Assembly (NCBI GenBank): GCA_036751905.1
Contig: DAIOTP010000003.1
Location: 1 to 64,000, forward strand
Length of the DNA stretch: 64,000 bases
Origin: T3Sed10-241 sp036751905
GTDB lineage: Bacteria; Bacteroidota; Bacteroidia; Flavobacteriales_D; Cryomorphaceae
Direction of reading: 5' to 3'
The notes beneath the pieces are model-generated. The model saw only the letters and a program-made list of their open reading frames with translations, was not told where the DNA came from and searched no databases. A program made the position numbers and the translations under genes. Positions 33,987 through 41,902 of the stretch are shown here, one piece after another; position 1 is the stretch's first letter; each line of letters starts with the position of its first letter.

Positions 33987-34963
33987 TACGCCAGCGATTC
34001 CTCGGGTTGTATGAATGCTATGCCAAGTGCTTGTTGTACTTTGCCAGTATCGTATTGCAATGAAAGTGATGCGTTTCGTGTGGTTTCACGGGTCAGTGTA
34101 GGTTTCGCACCTTGCATCCCAGCCCAGAGTGCTGCCAATGGCCAGGCCATTTGCAGCATCCATGGCTTTACCGCGAGGCGCGGCGGCTTGTTGCCATAAA
34201 TGTGCGCTGCCCGATCGAGCAAATGTTTGTAAGGCACAGTCCTCGCGCTGACCAGGTAACGTTCGTTGCTCAGATCGCTGTCCATCAATGCTATGCTTAT
34301 GGCCGATACATCACGTACATCCACTATACCCGCAGCGCCCTGCGGATAGTAAGGCACCCCCTTGCTCAAGAGGTCCATCAAGACACCACTGCTTTGTTGT
34401 GCCTTGGCTGGACCGAGTATCACCGAAGGATTCACAATGATGCAGGGCATCCCCTCAGCAGCTCCGCGCCATACTTCACGTTCTGAAAGGTACTTGCTCA
34501 GTCCGTATACGGAACGGGAAGTGCGCTTGCTCCATGGAGTATTTTCATTGGCAGCCCCTTCCAAAGGCTTGCCTATAGCAGCCACGGAGCTGATGTGGCA
34601 AAACTTCCGCACTCCTGCCTCCAAGGCAATATTCACCACATTGGCAGTACCATCGCGGTTGATGGCCATCATCGCCGCAGCATCGCCCGGTGCGTACGAC
34701 ACCAGTGCAGCTGTGTGGTACACCATGTCAACTCCCCTAAGTGCTTGCTCGAGCGCGTACACATCCAGCACGTCGCCCTCGTGCCAGTGTATTTTTGCGT
34801 AAAGCGCTTCAGCACGTTCAGGATGGTAGAACCGGAATACCTGGCGCACAAATTCCTTGTCGCTGCCTACACGGTGCAAGGCGCGCACCTCATGGCCTGC
34901 CATAAGCAAATCAAACACGAGGCGGGTGCCCACTATTCCTGTGCTGCCGGTAACGAGAATCAC
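33953..34963 (-). CDS. NAD-dependent epimerase/dehydratase (extended SDR)
   Basis: 336 residues. Rossmann motif VTGSTGIVGTRL at the N-terminus, then the active-site YGLSKYLSE (YxxxK) near residue 150 with an upstream catalytic Ser in CHISSVAAIG. Extended short-chain dehydrogenase of the nucleotide-sugar epimerase or 3-beta-hydroxysteroid-dehydrogenase type; substrate unknown. Start is the GTG at 34963. Neighbour of DUF4296, an arrangement I recall from other flavobacteria. Confidence 0.88.
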   Translation of the reverse strand: MILVTGSTGIVGTRLVFDLLMAGHEVRALHRVGSDKEFVRQVFRFYHPERAEALYAKIHWHEGDVLDVYALEQALRGVDMVYHTAALVSYAPGDAAAMMAINRDGTANVVNIALEAGVRKFCHISSVAAIGKPLEGAANENTPWSKRTSRSVYGLSKYLSEREVWRGAAEGMPCIIVNPSVILGPAKAQQSSGVLMDLLSKGVPYYPQGAAGIVDVRDVSAISIALMDSDLSNERYLVSARTVPYKHLLDRAAHIYGNKPPRLAVKPWMLQMAWPLAALWAGMQGAKPTLTRETTRNASLSLQYDTGKVQQALGIAFIQPEESLAYYRAFFSVESA

Positions 34964-35053
34964 GGGGCGAAGTTAGCTTAAAATGCAGGCTCCCGGCGGC
35001 ATGGGTTTTCAAAATGGATAAGGCATGTACAATCAAAGTGCGTTGCCCATGCA

Positions 35054-35542
35054 CTATTCCATCTGAATAATTTGCTGCAAAGGCACCATATCCTCAAAAT
35101 CCCATTTGTGGCAAAAGCGCTGTGGGGGTCCTGCCATCTCTCTAGATTTCATTTTGGAGGCACCTTGGGTCACATTTACCTCCAGGCCCGCATCCTGCTG
35201 GTTAATAAGGAATTCATGTACCATCTCCAAATCCAAACTTGGAACTTTCACGACTTTGGTAAACCTTTTGCCCTCATCGGAGGTGGATAGCTCCCATACC
35301 ACATGGTTTGCGCGGGCCGACTTTAGCAGGCTTTCAAAATCCAGTCCGTCACCACATGCACTCTCGAGCTTGCCAACTACAATGGCTGAGTCCTTGCTCA
35401 CGCACAGCCACTCAACGTAACGATTTTCATCATTTTCGTAACAGTAGCATTGAAACTCCTGGCAATATGCACTTAAGCAACTAAATGCTCCAAGTGCTCC
35501 TACCAAAAAGAGCTTTGGGCAATGGTTGTCTAAATTGATCAT
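35054..35542 (-). CDS. Small secreted protein of unknown function
   Basis: 162 residues. N-terminal signal (LFLVGALGAFSCLSAYCQ), then a cysteine-containing start (FQCYCYEND...WLC, ACGDG) and a hydrophilic beta/alpha region without recognisable motif. Four cysteines near the N-terminus of the mature part suggest disulfides in the periplasm or outside. ATG start at 35542 supported by the signal peptide. A perfect 16-bp palindrome lies 63 bases upstream of its start. Confidence 0.65.
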   Translation of the reverse strand: MINLDNHCPKLFLVGALGAFSCLSAYCQEFQCYCYENDENRYVEWLCVSKDSAIVVGKLESACGDGLDFESLLKSARANHVVWELSTSDEGKRFTKVVKVPSLDLEMVHEFLINQQDAGLEVNVTQGASKMKSREMAGPPQRFCHKWDFEDMVPLQQIIQME

Positions 35543-35604
35543 AACTGAGATGAAAAGGTGAGAAAATGATTGAGGCGCCAGACTTTAAAAAAGATCTACC
35601 CTCG

Positions 35605-35620
35605 GAATAACATGTTATTC
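35605..35620. repeat. Perfect 16-bp palindrome
   Basis: GAATAACA/TGTTATTC without spacer, between two small secreted-protein genes on the minus strand, upstream of the 35542 start. It could be an operator; no T run follows, so it is not a terminator. Confidence 0.5.
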
Positions 35621-35655
35621 AGAAGATAGACCATGAATAAAGTTAAAAATACTGA

Positions 35656-36075
35656 TCAGCGTTTCCTTGCCCAATCTAATATTTGTTCGCGAAATTCTGA
35701 ATTTGCCGCAAGGCGTGCCCTAAGATCTCCGGGAGATTCTCGATCATTAGTGATGTCGTGGATTTCGATTGGGCCGGGCTCCCCTCCTATCTGTCGGGCA
35801 CAGTCACCAACAATAAAAGTACCCCACTCCAACAATGAAACTTGTTCCTTATCTTCCATAAAAACCAAAGCCAAACCTGTATAGCATACCGGCCTTACAG
35901 TATCTACGAAATGTACTTCCATCCAAATCTTGTACAATGCCTCGGGATTTCCCAAGGTGTCGTGCTGTACAGTGGTTGATTCAACTGGTGGTTGGGCTTT
36001 GTAATCAAGGTTTCCAAACGTTGGGAATGCCAAAGCAACCAGCATCGCAGTGCAAAAAATAAGCGTTCTCATCAT
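35656..36075 (-). CDS. Small secreted protein of unknown function
   Basis: About 139 residues. Signal peptide (MMRTLIFCTAMLVALAFPTFG) then a short beta-rich domain (KIWMEVHFVDTVRPVCYTGLALVFMEDKEQVSLLEW). I do not recognise the family. Same strand as the 35054 gene, 113 bp upstream of it, and of similar size, but the two sequences are not obviously alike. ATG 36075 or 36072 both give the signal peptide. Confidence 0.65.
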   Translation of the reverse strand: MMRTLIFCTAMLVALAFPTFGNLDYKAQPPVESTTVQHDTLGNPEALYKIWMEVHFVDTVRPVCYTGLALVFMEDKEQVSLLEWGTFIVGDCARQIGGEPGPIEIHDITNDRESPGDLRARLAANSEFREQILDWARKR

Positions 36076-36357
36076 CTTAACAAAGCGTTGGTTAAACAAT
36101 GAATTGAATAATCTTCATCAATGGCTGCAGCAATGATTTTTAGATAGCTCAAAAAAAAAAAAAAAAATTCGACACCACAAAATTTTTTGGGTTCAATTTC
36201 AGCCAACTTTGCTCTAAGCGCTAAGGTATTCCGGCCATCATAGCAGGCACTGCACGGGTCAAGCCATGCCCCCCTGCGACGCAAAATGATGGACAGATAT
36301 GTTGACAACGCAATTTTGGTAAATTAGCCGCTTCAAAGTGTAAACTGTACAATTACT
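36076..36357. other. Divergent intergenic region with A17 tract
   Basis: 282 bases between the divergent small secreted-protein gene and glgE. It holds an uninterrupted run of 17 A (36151-36167) and otherwise AT-rich sequence. No open frame with coding character and no convincing promoter match was found. Confidence 0.7.
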
Positions 36358-38295
36358 ATGGAAGAAATGCGCCACCGTGCTGTAATCGAGAATGTAAATC
36401 CAAGCCTTGATGGAGGCTTATTTGCTGTAAAGCGCATAGAAGGCGAGGTAGTGCGCATCACTGCCGACGTATTTGGCGACGGCCACGATGTGGTAAATGC
36501 CTGGCTGTACGTGAAACACAACAGTGAACGCAAGTATAGGGCCCATACCATGCAGGCCCAGGTGAACGACTTGTGGACCGGAAGTTTTGTTGCGGAGAAG
36601 GTAGGTCAGTACCAATACTACATTGAAGCATGGATGGATTATGCGCTCAATTGGCAGCATGAACTTGACCGCAAGGTAAAGGGAGGGCAACATGTGAACG
36701 TGGAATTGCTGGATGGTGTGCAATACCTGAAGCACCTGAAGCCCAAGGATGCCACCCAAAAGAAGTTGATCAAAGATTGTGCTGCTGCCTTTACCGATGA
36801 AAGCCGCTACACGGAAGCTGTTGGTCTTGCGACCTCTGAAGCACTTAAGGAATTGTTCCAGACATTTCCTTACCAAACATTCACTTCGCGCAGCGCCGAA
36901 TACCCTGTGTGGGTGGACCGCAAAAAGGCCATGTTCAGCACATGGTATGAGTTTTTTCCACGCAGCAGCGGGCACGATCCCAGCATTCACGGCACCTTCA
37001 GGGATGCCGCTAAGCGCCTGCCCTACGTAGCCGAAATGGGATTTGACGTGGTGTACTTCCCTCCCATACACCCCATAGGCGAGGTAAACCGCAAAGGGAA
37101 AAACAATGCAACCACAGCACAACCCGATGACGTAGGCAGCCCATGGGCCATCGGCTCAAAGCTGGGCGGCCACAAAGACATCAACCCTGCACTGGGCACC
37201 CTTGACGATTTCAAGACCTTCATTGCCGAGGCCAATGAAATGGGCATAGAAGTGGCCATGGACTTTGCCTTGCAGTGCGCTCCGGACCATCCTTATGTGA
37301 AGGCCCATCCCAAGTGGTTTCGCTGGAGGCCCGACGGCAGCGTACAATACGCAGAAAATCCGCCAAAAAAGTACCAGGACATCTTGCCCATCTACTTCGA
37401 AAATGAAGACTGGCAAAACCTTTGGAATGAGCTGCTGAGCATTGTGACGTACTGGATAGGACACGGCGTGAAAATATTTCGGGTGGACAACCCGCACACA
37501 AAGCCTTTCAAATTTTGGAAGTGGCTCATTGCCAATATTCGGGAGAAAAATCCTGAGATAATTTTCCTCTCAGAGGCCTTCACCCGGCCCAAAATCATGC
37601 ACCAGCTTGCCAAAGCAGGCTTCACACACAGCTACACCTACTTTACCTGGCGCAATGACAAGGCGGAACTCATGCAGTACATGGAAGAGTTGAGCAGCGA
37701 CCCTTCCCAACAGTATTTCCGCCCCAACTTTTGGCCCAATACGCCCGACATATTGCCCTACGAATTGCAGCAGCCCAATGAAGCGACTTTCATGGCGCGG
37801 TTTTTCATGGCGGCCACCCTCAGCAGCAATTATGGCATGTATGGCCCTGTGTATGAAAACATGCTCTACCAAGCCGTTCCGGGCAAAGAAGAGTACCTCG
37901 ATTCAGAGAAATACGAGGTGACCCGCCATGTGTGGGATACCCGAGGTAAGCTCAAAATGGTGATCCGAACCATCAACCACATCCGTAAACACCATCCGGC
38001 GCTTCAACAAACGTACAACTATATACCCTGCGCCGTTGACAATGGACAGCTCATGGCATGGCTCAAAAGCGATGGAAACGGCGACCACCTGCTTATGGTT
38101 GTCAATCTTGACCCACACCACACGCAGTCCGGTGTGGTAAAAGTACCTTTGCACGCCATCGGTTTGCCGGGAGATGCCTCCTATGTAGTGCAAGATCTTA
38201 TAACACAGGCTGCATATCCATGGCGCGGTGAATACAATTTTGTGGAACTCAACCCACATGTGCTGCCATTTCACCTGTTTCACATACGCCTCTAA
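36358..38295 (+). CDS. glgE: Alpha-1,4-glucan:maltose-1-phosphate maltosyltransferase
   Basis: 645 residues of GH13 subfamily 3. It adds maltose from maltose 1-phosphate to the non-reducing end of an alpha-1,4-glucan. An N-terminal beta domain (about residues 1-110) precedes the catalytic barrel. The nucleophile Asp377 (FRVDNPHTKP) and acid/base Glu406 (FLSEAFTRPK) are 29 residues apart, the same spacing as Asp394/Glu423 of Streptomyces GlgE. DFALQCAPDHPYV and the phosphate-pocket region KKYQDILPIYFENEDW also fit. First gene of a four-gene alpha-glucan operon; maltokinase starts 3 bp after it. Confidence 0.95.
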   Translation: MEEMRHRAVIENVNPSLDGGLFAVKRIEGEVVRITADVFGDGHDVVNAWLYVKHNSERKYRAHTMQAQVNDLWTGSFVAEKVGQYQYYIEAWMDYALNWQHELDRKVKGGQHVNVELLDGVQYLKHLKPKDATQKKLIKDCAAAFTDESRYTEAVGLATSEALKELFQTFPYQTFTSRSAEYPVWVDRKKAMFSTWYEFFPRSSGHDPSIHGTFRDAAKRLPYVAEMGFDVVYFPPIHPIGEVNRKGKNNATTAQPDDVGSPWAIGSKLGGHKDINPALGTLDDFKTFIAEANEMGIEVAMDFALQCAPDHPYVKAHPKWFRWRPDGSVQYAENPPKKYQDILPIYFENEDWQNLWNELLSIVTYWIGHGVKIFRVDNPHTKPFKFWKWLIANIREKNPEIIFLSEAFTRPKIMHQLAKAGFTHSYTYFTWRNDKAELMQYMEELSSDPSQQYFRPNFWPNTPDILPYELQQPNEATFMARFFMAATLSSNYGMYGPVYENMLYQAVPGKEEYLDSEKYEVTRHVWDTRGKLKMVIRTINHIRKHHPALQQTYNYIPCAVDNGQLMAWLKSDGNGDHLLMVVNLDPHHTQSGVVKVPLHAIGLPGDASYVVQDLITQAAYPWRGEYNFVELNPHVLPFHLFHIRL

Positions 38296-38298
38296 GCC

Positions 38299-39924
38299 AT
38301 GAAAAGCCTCACTTGCGAAAAAAGTTGGAAGGAAATATTTGCGAAGGACAAGGACATCCTTCCAAAATTTCGACGCGACATTCTGCCTGCATACATGATG
38401 AAAATGCGCTGGTTTGGGGCTAAAACATCACGCATCAAGCACTACAATATAGAGTACGCCGCACCTTATGACATCAACCAGCGCGATAAGGCATTTATTC
38501 TCTTCGTAGAAGTGGTATTCGAGGGCTCCTTTAGCGAATCGTATTTGTTGCCGGTATGCATGCTTCCGCAAAAACCCGTGGACGCCCGTGCAAGCATCTG
38601 TGAAGTGAAACTTGCAGATGGCAGCTCCGCGGGCTATCTCGTCGATGCCATTTTTTGCGAAAAGTTCAGGGCCAGCTTGTTCAAAAATATTGTGGGGCGT
38701 AAAAAAATCGAACTCGGAGGCCGTTTCCTGCGCTTTAGCCGGGGCAAGCGCCTCAAAGCTTCAGCGGCGGGCAAGCAAATCAACTCCAGGGTGCTGGAAG
38801 TGGAGCAAAGCAACTCCACCATTGTATATGAAGACAAATACTTTTTAAAAATATACCGCAAGCTCTTCAGAAACAACAATCCCGACCTGGAGCTTACCCG
38901 GTTTCTTTCCGAAAAAGCCAACTTCCCCTATTCACCCCATTTCGCCGGAAGTATTGAATGGGTACGGGCCGATTATTACACCGTGTCGCTAGGCCTTATG
39001 CAAGAAAAGGTTGAAAATGAAGGTGAAGCATGGAACGATGCCCTCAATGAAATTGAAGGATTCTTTAAGCGCATCACCGAATTGAAAGTTGGCCTTGATG
39101 ATTTGCCCAAAATTGAATTGTACAAACCCGTACGCCTAGAGGAAATACCCGAGTTCTATACCAAGTTGGTGGGTGAGCCCATGTTGCGCAAAGTGAAGAA
39201 CCTTGCCATTCGTACCGCCGAGCTGCACCTCTCTCTAGCCAGCGATAAAACCGACAGGCACTTCAATCCTGAAAGCTTCAACAGTGATTACACCGTGTGG
39301 CTGCTCAACAGGGTGATGTATATGTATGACAGGCGCTTCCAACTGCTCGACCAGCATAAGGAGACGCTCAAAGGCAAAGCCCGGGAATACGCCGATTACC
39401 TCATTGAACACAAGGACCTCATCAAGGACCGGCTCCTTAACTTCGACGAGCAGAAGCTCAACTCCTGCCGCATACGCATTCATGGTGATTATCACCTCGG
39501 GCAGGTACTCATTACAGGCAAAGATGTATGCATACTCGACTTTGAAGGAGAGCCGGAGAGCACCATCCGGGACCGCAAGGTGAAGCAGCCCCCGGTAAAA
39601 GATCTTGCAGGCCTGTTTCGTTCATACCACTACGCTGTGTTTTCCACCATTTTTCAAAGGCTTGGTGAAAACAATGACCCCGACCAGCTCACGGAGATAG
39701 GCGGTCGGTACTACCGTCTGATTGTGGGCCTTAGCCTTTACTATTACATCAAAACTGCTACTGAAGGGGGACTCGATATTGGTTACGCACGCGAAATAGA
39801 CTTCCTGCTGCGTTACCATATTTTTGAAAAAGCCATTTACGAACTCGGCTATGAATTACACGCCCGTCCCGATTGGGTGATTATTCCCCTAAAGGGCATT
39901 ATGCAAATACTCAACAACGATTAA
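38299..39924 (+). CDS. mak: Maltokinase
   Basis: 541 residues. Phosphorylates maltose to maltose 1-phosphate, the donor for GlgE. The N-terminal cap (KFRRDILPAYMMKMRWFGAK) and the kinase C-lobe with the catalytic loop IRIHGDYHLGQVL (near residue 395), the metal segment CILDFEGEP and KDLAGLFRSYHYA are typical of maltokinases. In many bacteria this domain is fused to trehalose synthase; here it is free-standing, and no treS gene lies in the window. The next start (glgB) follows its stop by one base. Confidence 0.93.
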   Translation: MKSLTCEKSWKEIFAKDKDILPKFRRDILPAYMMKMRWFGAKTSRIKHYNIEYAAPYDINQRDKAFILFVEVVFEGSFSESYLLPVCMLPQKPVDARASICEVKLADGSSAGYLVDAIFCEKFRASLFKNIVGRKKIELGGRFLRFSRGKRLKASAAGKQINSRVLEVEQSNSTIVYEDKYFLKIYRKLFRNNNPDLELTRFLSEKANFPYSPHFAGSIEWVRADYYTVSLGLMQEKVENEGEAWNDALNEIEGFFKRITELKVGLDDLPKIELYKPVRLEEIPEFYTKLVGEPMLRKVKNLAIRTAELHLSLASDKTDRHFNPESFNSDYTVWLLNRVMYMYDRRFQLLDQHKETLKGKAREYADYLIEHKDLIKDRLLNFDEQKLNSCRIRIHGDYHLGQVLITGKDVCILDFEGEPESTIRDRKVKQPPVKDLAGLFRSYHYAVFSTIFQRLGENNDPDQLTEIGGRYYRLIVGLSLYYYIKTATEGGLDIGYAREIDFLLRYHIFEKAIYELGYELHARPDWVIIPLKGIMQILNND

Positions 39925-39925
39925 T

Positions 39926-41857
39926 ATGAGCCAAGAAACTGTCATTTCACATAGCCTCTTCACCGATTTCGACACCGCGCTCTTCTCCGCCGGAAAGCAT
40001 TATAAAGTCTATGAAAAACTGGGGAGCCACCCTATTGAACTCAATGGTGTTGCCGGAACTTATTTTGCGGTGTGGGCGCCCAATGCTGCCTCGGTATCGG
40101 TCATTGGCAATTTCAACAATTGGAATAAAAAAAGCCATCCCCTGAACGTACGTTGGGACCCCAGCGGAATTTGGGAAGGATTCATCCCAGGGGTCAAAGA
40201 AGGCGATATATACAAGTACGCCATTAAAATACGCGGAGCCGAGGCCTACCTTGAAAAGGGTGACCCCTATGCAAGGCAATGGGAATGCCCCCCACTCACC
40301 GCATCTGTGGTGCGCAAGCTCAACATCAAGTGGACGGACAGTACATGGATGAAAAGCCGCAAAAACAAAAACAGCCTCGACGCCCCCATGTCTGTATATG
40401 AAGTACACTTGGGCAGCTGGAGGCGCCGACCTGAGGAGGGCAACCGCTCATTGAGCTACAGGGAGCTTGCCGCCGAACTCGTGCCATACGTGAAGCAGCT
40501 AGGATTTACGCATGTGGAGTTGATGCCTGTTATGGAGCATCCATTTTTCGGCTCCTGGGGATACCAAATTACTGGCTATTTCGCACCGAGCTCACGTTTC
40601 GGTAGCCCTGAAGATTTTGCATTCCTTGTGAATGCTTTCCATAAAGCCGGCATCGGCGTATTGATAGACTGGGTGCCCAGCCACTTCCCAGGCGATATGC
40701 ACGGATTGTTTCGCTTCGACGGCACCGCACTCTACGAACATGATGACCCAAGGCTCGGTTACCACCCCGATTGGAAGAGCTTTATATTCAACTATGGGCG
40801 CAATGAGGTACGCTCCTTCCTGATCAGCAATGTGCTGTACTGGTTGGAATTGTTTCATGTGGACGGCATCCGTGTTGATGCTGTGGCATCCATGCTTTAC
40901 CTTGACTACAGCCGCAAGGAGGGTGAGTGGATTCCCAACCGTTTCGGCGGCCGCGAAAACCTTGAAGCAGTATCCTTGCTCAAGGAAATGAACGAGGCCG
41001 TTTACACCAACTTCCCTGATGTACAAACCATTGCTGAGGAAAGTACTTCATGGCCTATGGTATCAAGGCCAGTATCGCTTGGCGGGCTCGGATTTGGTAT
41101 GAAGTGGATGATGGGCTGGATGAATGACATGCTCGTGTATATGAAACGCGATTCGATTTACCGCCGTTTTCACCAAGACAACCTCACATTTAGCCTGGTG
41201 TATGCCTTTACGGAAAATTTCATGCTCCCCCTTTCCCACGACGAGGTGGTGCACGGCAAGGGCTCCTTGCTGAGCCGAATGCCCGGCGATGAATGGCAAC
41301 GATTTGCCAACCTGCGCGCACTCTATGCCTGGATGTATACCCATCCCGGTACCAAACTGCTATTTATGGGATGCGAGTTTGGCCAATTCAGGGAGTGGAA
41401 ACACGATGAAAGCCTGCTCTGGAATCTGTGTCAGCTCGAAAGCCACAGTGGCATATCTGAAATGGTTACCGAGCTCAATACATTGTACAAAGAAAAACCC
41501 GCCCTTCACGATTACAACTTCAGCGCTGAAGGCTTTGAGGTCATTGACTTTGGCGATTCGAGAAATTCTGTGATCTGCTTTTACCGCAAAAGCAAGGCGA
41601 CCGGGAAAAATGGGGTGTCAAAACTGTTGATCATTGGAAACTTTACTCCTTCGGTGCATGAAAATTACCGCGTTGGTGTGGATGACAGTGGCAGCTACCG
41701 TGAAATATTCAACTCTGACTCCCTCCGATTTGGCGGAAGCGGATTTACAAACGAAACGGTGCTCAAAGCAAGCAAGGAGCCAAGCCACAGCCGCAAGCAC
41801 AGCCTGGAACTCAGGTTGCCACCATTGGGCTTCACCATTCTGGAACTGGGCAAATAG
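39926..41857 (+). CDS. glgB: 1,4-alpha-glucan branching enzyme
   Basis: 643 residues: CBM48 N-domain (YFAVWAPNAASVSVIGNFNNW), GH13 barrel, C-terminal beta domain. Forms alpha-1,6 branches in glycogen. Nucleophile Asp318 (GIRVDAVASMLY) and acid/base Glu371 (TIAEESTSWP) are 53 residues apart, as Asp405/Glu458 in the E. coli enzyme; LSHDEVVHGKGSL is also intact. It lacks the extra N-terminal module of the long E. coli type. Makes the branched product of the linear chains built by GlgE. Confidence 0.97.
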   Translation: MSQETVISHSLFTDFDTALFSAGKHYKVYEKLGSHPIELNGVAGTYFAVWAPNAASVSVIGNFNNWNKKSHPLNVRWDPSGIWEGFIPGVKEGDIYKYAIKIRGAEAYLEKGDPYARQWECPPLTASVVRKLNIKWTDSTWMKSRKNKNSLDAPMSVYEVHLGSWRRRPEEGNRSLSYRELAAELVPYVKQLGFTHVELMPVMEHPFFGSWGYQITGYFAPSSRFGSPEDFAFLVNAFHKAGIGVLIDWVPSHFPGDMHGLFRFDGTALYEHDDPRLGYHPDWKSFIFNYGRNEVRSFLISNVLYWLELFHVDGIRVDAVASMLYLDYSRKEGEWIPNRFGGRENLEAVSLLKEMNEAVYTNFPDVQTIAEESTSWPMVSRPVSLGGLGFGMKWMMGWMNDMLVYMKRDSIYRRFHQDNLTFSLVYAFTENFMLPLSHDEVVHGKGSLLSRMPGDEWQRFANLRALYAWMYTHPGTKLLFMGCEFGQFREWKHDESLLWNLCQLESHSGISEMVTELNTLYKEKPALHDYNFSAEGFEVIDFGDSRNSVICFYRKSKATGKNGVSKLLIIGNFTPSVHENYRVGVDDSGSYREIFNSDSLRFGGSGFTNETVLKASKEPSHSRKHSLELRLPPLGFTILELGK

Positions 41858-41902
41858 CCCGGAAATTCGAGAACAAGCATTTTAATAAAGAACGAGAGAG
41901 CG

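Noticed and set aside
36072..36308. 78-codon minus-strand frame upstream of the small secreted protein
   Set aside because: It runs through the A17 tract (poly-Phe) and has no protein-like composition.
36418..37122. 234-codon minus-strand open frame
   Set aside because: Lies fully inside glgE on the opposite strand, cysteine- and histidine-rich shadow composition.
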